Shown here in pieces: positions 19,718 to 27,841 of a stretch of 64,000 nucleotides of DNA. Source of the stretch: Paenarthrobacter sp. AR 02 (GTDB lineage: Bacteria > Actinomycetota > Actinomycetes > Actinomycetales > Micrococcaceae); NCBI RefSeq assembly GCF_021538675.1, contig NZ_JAJUKH010000003.1:62001-126000 (forward strand). Reading direction: 5' to 3'. The number at the start of each line of letters is the position of its first letter. The stretch's first letter is position 1. The notes under the pieces are model-generated. The model saw nothing but the letters and a program-made list of their open reading frames with translations, did no database searches and was not told the DNA's origin. The translations under genes were made by a program, and so were the position numbers.

Positions 19718-20396
19718 AGCCCTGGTCAATCGCATCGAGCATGCTCCACAGCACATCGCATTTGAAGGACAAAGCGGCGACGGCGGCGGCCTGCGTTTCG
19801 GGGGTGACGCAGTACTTTCTAACGATCTCCAGGCCATGTTCGGAGTCGCGGGGGGCTTGGGAGATACGTGCCCGGAAATAGGCAAGGCCTTCCGGAGCAA
19901 TCCAGGTGTAGTAGCGCTCAAACGCCGAGAGCCGTTCTGCCATAAGGTCCGGGGCGAACAGCTCGGTCAGGGAAGACGCGACGGACTCCACCCAGGGCTT
20001 GGTGCGGGTAAAGGTGACGTACGCATCGACGGCGAATTTCACGCCAGGGAGCAGGTGCCTGGAGTCCTCGACTTCCTCACGGGTCAAGCCGACGGCTTCG
20101 CTCAACCGCAGCCAGGACTCAATTCCGCCGGTCCCTTCGGTGACGCCGTCGTGGTCGATGATCCGTTGTACCCAGCGTCGCCGGACGTCGCTGTCCGGGC
20201 AGTGGCTGAGGATCGCCCCGTCTTTCCGGGGGATGTTCATTTGATAGTAGAAGCGGTTTGCCACCCACCCCCGGAGTTCTTCCGGGGTGGACTGGCCCGC
20301 GTTCATGCGCCGGTGAAAGGGATGCTCGCTGTGATATTGCTTGGCATGCGCGCGGAGGGACTCTTCGAGCTCGTCCGGCGTGAGTACTGCTGTCAT
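19704..20396 (-). CDS. pqqC: Pyrroloquinoline-quinone synthase
   Basis: A 230-residue all-helical oxidase (haem oxygenase-like fold) that performs the final ring closure and oxidation to PQQ. Typical segments are FHRRMNAGQ, RFYYQMNIPRKDGAIL and HDGVTEGTGGIESWLRL. It lies nine bases downstream of pqqB and overlaps pqqD, as in other pqq operons. Confidence 0.97.
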   Translation of the reverse strand: MTAVLTPDELEESLRAHAKQYHSEHPFHRRMNAGQSTPEELRGWVANRFYYQMNIPRKDGAILSHCPDSDVRRRWVQRIIDHDGVTEGTGGIESWLRLSEAVGLTREEVEDSRHLLPGVKFAVDAYVTFTRTKPWVESVASSLTELFAPDLMAERLSAFERYYTWIAPEGLAYFRARISQAPRDSEHGLEIVRKYCVTPETQAAAVAALSFKCDVLWSMLDAIDQGYGNR

Positions 20397-20405
20397 GGCT
20401 GCTCC

Positions 20406-21299
20406 TTAGATTTCAAACTCAAGCCCGTCTACAGCGACCTCCACGCCATGCCGGTCGAGGTGAAGGCGTTCTGGCGAGTCGTCGAGCAGGATCGGGTTGG
20501 TGTTGTTGATGTGGACGTAGATCTTGCGCGGGATCTTGAGTGCGGACAACGCTTCGAGGCTGCCGCCGGGACCACTGATGGGAACGTGTCCCATGTCCCG
20601 AGAGGTTTTGTCGGCCAGGTCAAGGCTGGCCATTTCGTCGTCGCGCCAGAAGCTTCCGTCGAGCAAGATCGCCGAGCAATCCTGGAACTCCCCGAGGACG
20701 CCGGGGGTGAGTTTCTGCACGCCGGGGAGGTAGACAAAGGAGCGGTCTGTGCTGATGTCCGTGACGCGGTACCCCACTACCCGGCCGTAAGAGGTTGTTT
20801 CCGCGAAGCGCTTCGGCTTGGCAGTGGGAACATTGAAGGCACGATAGGACAAACCCGCCCCAAGTTGCGCCTCCACACCCGGGATCACGGGTGTCCACAC
20901 CACAGGGCAATACTGTTGGAGCGTTTGCAGAATCCCTGTACCGGAAGTGAGTGTTCCATGGGCGGATTCCGTGGCATGCACTTCGACGCCACGGCCCTCA
21001 CGCATCAACAGCAGGCCCAGCGAATGGTCAAGCTCAGCATCCGTGAGCAGGACGGCTTGCACCCGTGGACCTTGCCCAGGCACGGGGTGCAGGGCTTCAA
21101 AGGATTCTATTTGGGACTGGATGTCCGGTGAACAATTGAGCAGGAACCACTGGTGGCGGTCAGCGCTGACCGCGATGGACGATTGGAGGCGCGGAACACA
21201 GGGACGGGATCCGTCCCTCGCCGCGCTGCACGAAGGACAGGCACAGTTCCACTGCGGAAACCCTCCTCCGGCTGCTGAACCCAGAACGCGTACCCACAT
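20406..21299 (-). CDS. pqqB: PQQ biosynthesis hydroxylase PqqB
   Basis: A 297-residue metallo-beta-lactamase-fold protein that hydroxylates the Glu-Tyr intermediate. The N-terminus VLGSAAGGGFPQWNC and the cysteine motif CACPSC, with LLTDAELDHSLG supplying metal ligands, are diagnostic. The ATG at 21299 (MWVRVLGS) gives the family length; upstream in-frame codons fall in the pqqA-pqqB hairpin region. Confidence 0.96.
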   Translation of the reverse strand: MWVRVLGSAAGGGFPQWNCACPSCSAARDGSRPCVPRLQSSIAVSADRHQWFLLNCSPDIQSQIESFEALHPVPGQGPRVQAVLLTDAELDHSLGLLLMREGRGVEVHATESAHGTLTSGTGILQTLQQYCPVVWTPVIPGVEAQLGAGLSYRAFNVPTAKPKRFAETTSYGRVVGYRVTDISTDRSFVYLPGVQKLTPGVLGEFQDCSAILLDGSFWRDDEMASLDLADKTSRDMGHVPISGPGGSLEALSALKIPRKIYVHINNTNPILLDDSPERLHLDRHGVEVAVDGLEFEI

Positions 21300-21328
21300 C
21301 TCCGATGATGCCTTTCGTCCGTGTTGGT

Positions 21329-21361
21329 GGAGGTATGCCGGCGAAGTACCGGCATACCTCC
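21329..21361 (-). promoter_or_regulatory. Hairpin between pqqA and pqqB
   Basis: GGAGGTATGCCGG and CCGGCATACCTCC form a perfect 13-bp inverted repeat around a 7-nt loop in the 68-bp pqqA-pqqB gap. No T-tract follows. It is well placed to protect or partially terminate the mRNA so that the PqqA peptide is made in excess over the enzymes. Confidence 0.75.
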
Positions 21362-21367
21362 GGGCCA

Positions 21368-21463
21368 CTACTTGGTTGCCACGTAGGCAGTTACTTCTGC
21401 CGAGACGCGGATTTCCGCGAGCGTGGGAGCTTCCCAGCTCTTCTTGGTGCTTTGATCAGTCAT
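21368..21463 (-). CDS. pqqA: PQQ precursor peptide PqqA
   Basis: A 31-residue peptide, MTDQSTKKSW then EAPTLAEIRV and SAEVTAYVATK. It contains the essential E-x-x-x-Y motif (Glu23, Tyr27) whose side chains become PQQ. It is preceded by a very strong AAAGGAGAAGGA ribosome-binding site. It lies between the dehydrogenase gene and pqqB on the same strand. Confidence 0.95.
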   Translation of the reverse strand: MTDQSTKKSWEAPTLAEIRVSAEVTAYVATK

Positions 21464-21506
21464 GTTCCTTCTCCTTTCATTGATGGGTGGGTTTGCAGGA
21501 CACAGC

Positions 21507-23192
21507 TCAGTCGGGCAGAGCGAAGGCGATGACCGCGCTGCCGTGGCCTTGGCCAAGTAGTCCGGGCACGATGCCTTCGAGCCAACCGCCCCAACCAACG
21601 GGGACGACGACGAACTGCTTGCCGTCCACGCTGTAGGTCGAGCAGCTGCTGTGGTGGCCGCTGCCGCACTGGAATTCCCAGAGCTTTTCACCGGTGCGGG
21701 CATCCAGCGCTACGAATTCCCCCGTCGGGGTGCCGGCGAATACCAGGTCGCCGGCCGTGGCCAGCACGGACGCGGCCATGGGGTAGTCGATGCGCCAGCG
21801 CCATTTCTCTTCACCGTAGGTGTCGAAAGCGCTGACGGATCCGGCCATGTTGTCGATGTCCACCTGGACACCGGCACCCCAGTACGGAATGCCTTCCTTG
21901 AACTCGCGCCGCCGGCGCGTGGCGGTAGCACCGACGTCGGCCACTGGCACATAGAACAGCTCCGTCTTGCGGCTGTATGCGGCGTGCGTCCATTCCTTCG
22001 CGCCGGCCGGGCCGGGGTAGAAGTGGACCGGTTCGCCTTCCTTGTCGGGGTACTTCCGAGGAGTTACTTTCCCATCACGGGTGATGACGCCCCAGTCGAT
22101 GCGGTCCACAAAGGGAGTTACGTGCTGCAGCTCGCCGTTGGTCCGGTCCAGGACGAAGAAGTAACCGTTCTTGTCGAAGTGGCCGAGGAGCTTCTTGCCA
22201 TCACGCTCAAACAGGGTCATCTCCATGGTGGAGTCGTAGTCCCACAGATCGTGCGGGGTGAACTGGTAATGCCATTTGATTTCCCCGGTGTCGACATCCA
22301 TCGCCACGACACTGTCGGTGTAGAGGTTGTCCCCTTCACGGACCCCGCCGTCGAAGTCCGGAGCAGGGTTGCCGGTACCTGCGTAGTACAGGTTCAGCTC
22401 AGGATCGTACGTACCGGTAACCCAGTGGTTACCACCACCGCGCTGCCAGGCCTCACCGTCAGCGGGCCAGGTTTCCGAGCCGGGTTCGCCCGGCTTGGGC
22501 ACAGTGTAAGTACGCCAACGCTGCTCACCCGTTTCCAGGTCCCAGCAATCGATATGGCCACGTACCCCGAACTCTCCGCCGGCGCTGCCGGTGATCAGAG
22601 TGTCCTTGATGACGGTTGGGGCAATCGAGGCACTTTCACCTGCACGCACATCGCCAATGGTTTTTTGCCACACCACGTCGCCGTTTGTTGCATCCAGTGC
22701 CAACAGCTGGGCGTTCGGGGTCACGAAGAAGACTTTCCCCTTGGCTACTGCACATCCCCGGTTGACGTTGCTGCAGCACAGCGAAACGTCAAAAGGAATC
22801 GCATGCTTGTAGCGCCACAGCTCCTTGCCGGTCACCGCGTCCAGCGCCCAGAACCAGCCGTCCCAGCCGGTGACGTACATGACGCCATCGACAACCAGGG
22901 GGCAGGCTTCGAAGGCATAGGTGGAGGTAGCTGCCATCTGACCGGAATGGCCGGCCTGGAAGATCCACGCAGGGCTGAGCTTGCTCACGTTCCCCGTGTT
23001 GATCTGGTCCAACAGGCTGTAGCGCTGTCCGTCATAGGCGCCGTAGTACGTCAGCCAGTTCTGTGATTCCGAACGCGCGTTCAACAGGCGCTCGTAATCA
23101 ATATCGTTTGTCACGGCGGGGGCGACCCCCGCCATGCTGCTCAGCGCGCTATGGTCTATAGCCTCGCCGGCGTCAACATACTCAACAGTCAT
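21507..23192 (-). CDS. PQQ-dependent alcohol dehydrogenase, no signal peptide
   Basis: A 561-residue eight-bladed quinoprotein. It has the vicinal Cys139-Cys140 pair followed by NRG, metal ligands Glu207 (GGEFGVRGH) and Asn275 (GTGNPAP), and the catalytic Asp318 in PHDLWDYD. Asp320, two residues later, is the extra ligand associated with lanthanide-dependent enzymes; calcium-type MxaF has Ala there. Lys341 replaces the usual active-site Arg. The ATG at 23192 lies 14 bp after the cupredoxin gene, leaving no room for a signal peptide, and the N-terminus is not hydrophobic. Substrate is probably methanol or another primary alcohol, from the RuMP context. No cytochrome cL or small MDH subunit is nearby. 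Confidence 0.9.
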   Translation of the reverse strand: MTVEYVDAGEAIDHSALSSMAGVAPAVTNDIDYERLLNARSESQNWLTYYGAYDGQRYSLLDQINTGNVSKLSPAWIFQAGHSGQMAATSTYAFEACPLVVDGVMYVTGWDGWFWALDAVTGKELWRYKHAIPFDVSLCCSNVNRGCAVAKGKVFFVTPNAQLLALDATNGDVVWQKTIGDVRAGESASIAPTVIKDTLITGSAGGEFGVRGHIDCWDLETGEQRWRTYTVPKPGEPGSETWPADGEAWQRGGGNHWVTGTYDPELNLYYAGTGNPAPDFDGGVREGDNLYTDSVVAMDVDTGEIKWHYQFTPHDLWDYDSTMEMTLFERDGKKLLGHFDKNGYFFVLDRTNGELQHVTPFVDRIDWGVITRDGKVTPRKYPDKEGEPVHFYPGPAGAKEWTHAAYSRKTELFYVPVADVGATATRRRREFKEGIPYWGAGVQVDIDNMAGSVSAFDTYGEEKWRWRIDYPMAASVLATAGDLVFAGTPTGEFVALDARTGEKLWEFQCGSGHHSSCSTYSVDGKQFVVVPVGWGGWLEGIVPGLLGQGHGSAVIAFALPD

Positions 23193-23206
23193 CGATCTGG
23201 TCCTTT

Positions 23207-23683
23207 CTATGCGCGGGGTTGGGTGGGACGATCCAGGCGGGCTTCGGGGGGCACTTCGCCCTGCACGACGATCGCGGCAGTGAGGCCCCGTCCTTCGTCG
23301 TTGCCTCCCGGCGAGCTGTACCAGTAGTAGCCCGGGCCATCCAGACGGATTTTCGCCTTTCCCCGCGAATGGTTCACCAGCCACAGGAACTTTTGGTCGC
23401 CGTTGCTTGGCAACAGGCAGGCATGGGTGTTCTTGTCATCGTTGATGACGGTCAGTTCCAGATCACCGCCATGCGGCAGAACGAGAATGGCCGGATCCCA
23501 GCAAACCTCGTCTTCCTTGATCCGGATGGTCGCCTCCATAGTGCCGTCGGCACGTTCCGTCGCCTCCGCGATGGAACCAGTGGCCAACACCCGGCCCATG
23601 GATGCTTTGTTCTGTCCGTCCAAACCGAGCCTGGCCAGCAACTCTGACCGTTCCTCAGTAATGTTTTCTTCAGCAATCGTCAC
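23207..23683 (-). CDS. Cupredoxin-fold protein lacking a copper site
   Basis: A 158-residue protein starting at GTG 23683 with a strong GGAGGTGAT site. Residues 60-140 resemble a cupredoxin: LELTVINDDKNTHACLLP contains a possible first His (His87). The loop that normally carries Cys, His and Met reads GPGYYWYSSPGGNDEGRGL (residues 116-134), with Ser, Gly and Leu in their places. No signal peptide is present. It is the first gene of the PQQ operon, just before the leaderless dehydrogenase, so a partner or subunit role is likely. Fold assignment is by pattern only. Confidence 0.6.
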   Translation of the reverse strand: MTIAEENITEERSELLARLGLDGQNKASMGRVLATGSIAEATERADGTMEATIRIKEDEVCWDPAILVLPHGGDLELTVINDDKNTHACLLPSNGDQKFLWLVNHSRGKAKIRLDGPGYYWYSSPGGNDEGRGLTAAIVVQGEVPPEARLDRPTQPRA

Positions 23684-23716
23684 CAGACATCACCTCCTCG
23701 TGAAATCACATACGAA

Positions 23717-23738
23717 TTACGCGAGCATTCATGCGTAA
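23717..23738 (-). promoter_or_regulatory. Palindromic operator candidate, PQQ operon
   Basis: TTACGC and GCGTAA form a perfect inverted repeat with a 10-bp spacer, 34-55 bp upstream of the first start codon of the operon. A smaller GCAT-n2-ATGC repeat lies inside. It is a plausible site for the adjacent regulator. Confidence 0.5.
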
Positions 23739-23933
23739 CAGCCAGCTCATCCGAGCAGCTGAGAGCTAACCGTATGCCCGCCCAAACCGGCCGAAAAGGT
23801 ACTACCGCCGGACCCTCGGAGGCTGCCGTTCAGGCGCTCGAAGGTGCCGTTCACGCCCACATCCATGGCACGCAGACCACCCACTTCGGGGATGCTTTGG
23901 GGGTAGGGAGGACAAGGCGCCCAACGGTGGATC

Positions 23934-23953
23934 TTTGTGAACTACGTCACGAA
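23934..23953 (+). promoter_or_regulatory. Imperfect palindrome upstream of the GAF-LytTR gene
   Basis: TTTGTG-n8-CACGAA is a near-perfect inverted repeat about 90 bp before the regulator start. It could be an autoregulatory site. Evidence is symmetry and position only. Confidence 0.3.
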
Positions 23954-24044
23954 ACCTGCGAAGCTTCCACTAATGGCATAGACGCGGGCCATGGTTGGCC
24001 TTCGGTTCAGAACGCGTTCCTTAACGGGCGCCGAGGAGGTTTTC

Positions 24045-25445
24045 ATGCCAGGTGAGCATCAACCACAGCAGATTTCCACACAGTCCAACCGAACCGCCGT
24101 ATTTCATGCGTGGGAACGCTTTGTGGGCGGTGGCGATGATGTCCAACGAGTGAGGCCCGAGGTAGCGATCTCGTGGCAACGCTCCCGGGATGTCTACCGG
24201 ATAGACCCCTTTCTGACAGAGGCGCCCAACGCGGTATCGGATGCTACCCACTCCCTCGACCAGGACACAGTCTTCGCGGAGCTGGGATTTTGCGCTGCTG
24301 CGATGGCGCACGAGTTGGCAAAGGTCGGTGGTGTTGCGACGATCGCCGATGCCAATGGCCGGATAGTTGCCGCCTGGGGCGACAGGAACACGCGCACGAT
24401 CGCTTCAGAGGGTGGGCTTGCGCCCTTTTTCAGCTGGTCGGAGAGCTCCGTTGGAACGAACAGCATGGGGACCGCCCTGGAAACCCGGCGCGCAGTGATG
24501 ATCAGGCAATCAGAGCACTGGCTGCAGGCTTTTCATGAGTGGTCCTGTGGTGCCATCGCGGTGCGGGAGTTGGTGGGTGGAGAGCCCATTGCGGTCCTGA
24601 ACATCTCGTGCTGGGGCGGCGAACTGCCCGGTTCTGCAAGGAAATGGCTGGAGACGTCGGCAGCCCGCACCCAGAATGTCCTGAGGGGAAGGGCCCACGA
24701 CAGCGGCAACGAGTTGCTCGCAGTGTTTGCCCAAGCCAGGGGACGTACCACCGATCCTCTGGTCGCCGTGGACACTGAAGGGGGCGTGGTGATTGCCGAC
24801 GACAGGGCGAGCATGATCCTGGGCATCCCTGGAAATGCGCCCGCGGTAGATCCGGTGTTGCGTTGGACTCCGCAACTTCCCCCGTTCATTCATGCCGCAC
24901 GCTATGCCACCAAGCGGGCCGCCGTGGACTCAGGGTGGACCGGGTCGACCCAGATCTTCACCCGTTTTACCGACGAGCCGACGTCGATCGGAATTCGACC
25001 AGTGTTCCTCCACAAGAATCTGATCGGGCATCTGATGTCTTTCGGTGCCGTGGCGGGCGAGCACTTTCCACAGGCCGAAACAGGCGGCGTGCTGTTGGGA
25101 GGATCGCGGCGGGTCGTAGCCCTGCGCGAGGAGAACCGGATGGTGCTGTTGGCAACGTCGGAGGTAGCGGTGGCAGAAGCGGAAGGGAACGAGGTATGGC
25201 TGCTGACCGATGAAGGCAGGCTCCGTGCCGCTTTGTCCGGCTTGGACAAGCTCGAAACCGATCTGTCGGACACAGGGAGTTTCCTGCGGGTGCACCGTCA
25301 GTACCTTGTCAATCTCAGCCGCATCCGCGAGGTGGAGCGACGGGAAAAGGGGGAGTGGGTCCTCATCATGGACAATGCAGAGCGCACAATGGTGCCCGTT
25401 TCACGAAGGAACACCCGGGTTGTGCGTCGGGCACTGAATATTTAG
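24045..25445 (+). CDS. GAF and LytTR domain transcriptional regulator
   Basis: A 466-residue regulator. The first half resembles the AcoR-type sensor region (RPEVAISWQRSRD near 37-50; GAF-like SVGTNSMGTALETRR near 155). The C-terminal 100 residues are a LytTR DNA-binding domain (FLRVHRQYLVNLSRIREVE). AcoR-type proteins usually end in an AAA and Fis domain, so the LytTR ending is unusual. The ATG at 24045 follows GAGGAGG. It diverges from the PQQ operon, so it is the likely activator, sensing an alcohol or aldehyde. Ligand is inference. Confidence 0.85.
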   Translation: MPGEHQPQQISTQSNRTAVFHAWERFVGGGDDVQRVRPEVAISWQRSRDVYRIDPFLTEAPNAVSDATHSLDQDTVFAELGFCAAAMAHELAKVGGVATIADANGRIVAAWGDRNTRTIASEGGLAPFFSWSESSVGTNSMGTALETRRAVMIRQSEHWLQAFHEWSCGAIAVRELVGGEPIAVLNISCWGGELPGSARKWLETSAARTQNVLRGRAHDSGNELLAVFAQARGRTTDPLVAVDTEGGVVIADDRASMILGIPGNAPAVDPVLRWTPQLPPFIHAARYATKRAAVDSGWTGSTQIFTRFTDEPTSIGIRPVFLHKNLIGHLMSFGAVAGEHFPQAETGGVLLGGSRRVVALREENRMVLLATSEVAVAEAEGNEVWLLTDEGRLRAALSGLDKLETDLSDTGSFLRVHRQYLVNLSRIREVERREKGEWVLIMDNAERTMVPVSRRNTRVVRRALNI

Positions 25446-25465
25446 GCCCTCTCACCCGCCTGACG

Positions 25466-25933
25466 TCAGCCCACCGTCTTCAAGTAGCTCCGGATCCCGT
25501 CCACCACCAGCTGGTGGTCCTCATCGGAGGACAACCCGGACACGGTGATCGCCCCGATGACACCCGCGCCGCGGACCCTGATCGGGAAGGAGCCACCTGC
25601 CAAGGTGTAGTCCTCCGGAGCGAGCCACCCACCGCCAAGCGGGTTGCGCTCAGCGAACTGTTCACCCAGCAAGGCCGTGCTGTGCTCAAACCGCAGCACG
25701 GATGCAGCCTTCCGGCGGATCCACTCTTCCTGGTCCGAGGTTGCCCCTGGAAGGACGCAGCGGAAGAGCACGATGTTGTGGCGGCGAATATCGATTGCCA
25801 CACCAAACCCGGCGGAGATCGCGTGGTTGGCGATCAGCGAGCCCAGCCGCCAGGCATCATGGTTGTCGAAGGCTGCGAAGACCAGTTCTTCCTCCTGCTG
25901 GCGGAGTTCCACGAGGCGGGGTGAGTCGCTCAT
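25466..25933 (-). CDS. UPF0303 / haem-degrading domain protein
   Basis: A 155-residue protein of the HbpS/GlcG-like family: VLPGATSDQEEWIRRK in the middle and AGGSFPIRVRGAGVIGAITVSGL near the C-terminus. Its start overlaps the stop of the oxidoreductase upstream (ATGA), so it is the last gene of the sugar-catabolic operon. Members are often found next to sugar or oxidoreductase genes; a precise reaction is not known. Confidence 0.8.
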   Translation of the reverse strand: MSDSPRLVELRQQEEELVFAAFDNHDAWRLGSLIANHAISAGFGVAIDIRRHNIVLFRCVLPGATSDQEEWIRRKAASVLRFEHSTALLGEQFAERNPLGGGWLAPEDYTLAGGSFPIRVRGAGVIGAITVSGLSSDEDHQLVVDGIRSYLKTVG

Positions 25934-26940
25934 GCGGCGTCAGCGTCGTAGCTCAGGCCGATCTGGCTGCGGATCTCGTCCATGGCCGCCATGATGGCAA
26001 CCGTTTCTTCCGGCGGAAGGATGGTTCCGGCAGTGTCACCGGCGCGGACCAGGCGTTCCAGTTCCGCTGCCTGGTACTGCATGCCCCGGCTGGTGACGGG
26101 CTGCTCGTAGCGCTCACCCACGGAACCGTCGGCCGCATGGACGGTGAAGGGAACAGGGCTGTACCAGGTGTGCTCGATGTCGATCCAACCCTCGGTGCCG
26201 AGCACCATGGCCCGGTTGGCGCTCGCAGCGTCCAGTTCGCAGTCCACTAAAGCCTGCGCACCGCCGTCGTAATCAAAAATTGCTGCCGTCTGCCGGTCCA
26301 CGCTGGTGGGCGTCATCGAAGCGCTCGCCCGGATCGCGGCGGGCGTACCCAGGATGTCGAAAGCGAAAGAGATGGGGTAGATGCCGAGGTCCAGCAGGGC
26401 CCCGCCGCCCAGTGCGGGATCATTCAGCCGGTGCGCGGGATCCTTGGGCAGGCTTTGGTTGTGGCTGGCCACCACCTTCCGGACCTCACCGATGGTGCCG
26501 GACGCGATGACGTCGCGAATGCGGATCATGTGGGGGAGGAACCTCGTCCACATGGCCTCGAGTGCCACGAGTCTTTTCAAGCCGGCCAACTCAACAATGT
26601 CCTGAGCCTCGCGCGCGTTCATGGTGAAGGACTTCTCCACCAACACGTGCTTGCCCGCGTTCAGGGCCAACAAAGCATTCGCGTGGTGCATGGGGTGTGG
26701 GGTGGCTATGTAAACCACATCGACCAAGGGATCGGCCACCAGGTCTTCATAGCTGCCGTGCGCGGTGGTGACGCCGTACTCTGCGACGAAAGCCTTGGAC
26801 GATTCCAGCGACCGCGATCCGACAGCCTGAACCGTGAAGCCGTTTTCCTTCAGATCCTTGGTTTGCAGTCCGGCGATGAAGCCGGTGCCGAGAATTCCCC
26901 AGCGGATGGTGCCGTCTGAAGTGCCATTGCTGAGGGTCAC
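25930..26940 (-). CDS. Gfo/Idh/MocA family oxidoreductase
   Basis: A 336-residue NAD(P)-dependent dehydrogenase. The Rossmann motif is GILGTGFIAG at about residue 14; the EK catalytic motif appears in HVLVEKSFTMNA near 98. The start is GTG at 26940, four bases after the beta-propeller gene. Members oxidise or reduce sugars, inositols or their phosphates. It resembles the trans-dihydrodiol/1,5-anhydro-sugar dehydrogenase subgroup in length and EAMWTRFLP. Substrate unknown. Confidence 0.87.
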   Translation of the reverse strand: MTLSNGTSDGTIRWGILGTGFIAGLQTKDLKENGFTVQAVGSRSLESSKAFVAEYGVTTAHGSYEDLVADPLVDVVYIATPHPMHHANALLALNAGKHVLVEKSFTMNAREAQDIVELAGLKRLVALEAMWTRFLPHMIRIRDVIASGTIGEVRKVVASHNQSLPKDPAHRLNDPALGGGALLDLGIYPISFAFDILGTPAAIRASASMTPTSVDRQTAAIFDYDGGAQALVDCELDAASANRAMVLGTEGWIDIEHTWYSPVPFTVHAADGSVGERYEQPVTSRGMQYQAAELERLVRAGDTAGTILPPEETVAIMAAMDEIRSQIGLSYDADAA

Positions 26941-26944
26941 GGGC

Positions 26945-27838
26945 TTAGTCCTTTGATGGGTCGGTGAGCGGATACGCCACAAACGCAAAACGCGTGGAAT
27001 CCGGCGACCAGCTGTTGACGTTGAGGGTACCTTGGCCGCCGAAAAGTGGCCACGTTTGGAGGGACGTGGTCCAGTCTTCGGTGGATACAAGGACGACGGC
27101 GACCGGCAAGTCGGCGGGATGGCCTTCGGTTCCGCTGGGGAACCGGATGTACGTCGCGAAGCGGCCGTCGGGGGAGAGATGCGGGAACCAGTCGACGGAG
27201 TCTGACGTGAGGAGCCGCTCGAAACCGCTCCCATCCCGTCGGATCCGGGCCAGCTGGGCGTGGCCGGGAGCAGAAGTGAAGGACTCAGTATTGAGGTAAA
27301 TCCACTGGCCATCCGGCGAGTATTCCGGCCCGTCGCAGTGGCCGGGCCCAACATCCACCCGGGCGGCAGCGCCGCCGTCGGACGCTATGGTCATAAGGCG
27401 ACCGGGCTGCGTAAAGTCGCCCGCCTCGATACCCACGTAGGCCAACTCCCTGCCGTCTGGGCTGACGCCGTGGAGGAAATGGAAAGCGCCGTCGTCTTCG
27501 GTGATCCTGTCGACCGGGCCGCCGGCCAGCGCGGCCTGGTAAATGTGGCCGTCGTTGGCTGAAAGGTAGATGCCGGAACCGTCGGGCGCGAGAACATGAT
27601 CGTTGTTCAGGTCCGGCCCACCGGTCAGCGGAACTTCTACGGGTTCGCCACCTGAAACGTCCAGGGTCCACAACTTGCCGTCCCCGTTGAGGACCAGCGC
27701 CGTACCATCCAAAGTCCAGTTGGGCGCCTCCAGCAGGATGCGATCGGTGCTGTACAGCAGTTGGGATGCGCCGGATACCGACGCGACCCACACCTCGCAA
27801 CGCTGGTCGGGTTGGAGGGTTCGGGTCGCGTCGGCCAC
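26945..27838 (-). CDS. TolB-like beta-propeller protein
   Basis: A 297-residue protein of WD/TolB-like repeats: SPDGRELAYVGIE, SPDGQWIYLNTES, SPDGRFATYIRFP and SPDSTRFAFVAYP mark four blades. There is no signal peptide, so it is cytoplasmic. It lies between an isomerase and an oxidoreductase in the sugar operon with gaps of 3-4 bp. Function is unknown; a carbohydrate lyase or a binding role is possible. Confidence 0.8.
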   Translation of the reverse strand: MADATRTLQPDQRCEVWVASVSGASQLLYSTDRILLEAPNWTLDGTALVLNGDGKLWTLDVSGGEPVEVPLTGGPDLNNDHVLAPDGSGIYLSANDGHIYQAALAGGPVDRITEDDGAFHFLHGVSPDGRELAYVGIEAGDFTQPGRLMTIASDGGAAARVDVGPGHCDGPEYSPDGQWIYLNTESFTSAPGHAQLARIRRDGSGFERLLTSDSVDWFPHLSPDGRFATYIRFPSGTEGHPADLPVAVVLVSTEDWTTSLQTWPLFGGQGTLNVNSWSPDSTRFAFVAYPLTDPSKD

Positions 27839-27841
27839 GGG

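Larger units (their letters stand above)
23684..24044. other. Divergent promoter region of the PQQ operon and its regulator
   Basis: This 361-bp gene-free stretch separates the PQQ operon from the GAF-LytTR regulator. It contains two candidate operators (23717-23738 and 23934-23953). Short open frames here have no ribosome-binding site or family features. Confidence 0.6.

Noticed and set aside
19458..21131. Plus-strand frame of about 557 codons over the pqq genes
   Set aside because: It is antisense to pqqB, pqqC and pqqD, which carry diagnostic motifs. No ribosome-binding site was seen.
21507..23683. Classical mxa operon
   Set aside because: There is no small subunit (MxaI), no cytochrome cL (MxaG) and no Mxa assembly genes. 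Only the large-subunit-like dehydrogenase is present.
23774..24055. Plus-strand 93-codon frame in the PQQ promoter region
   Set aside because: It has no ribosome-binding site or recognisable motif and overlaps the regulator start. It is treated as non-coding.
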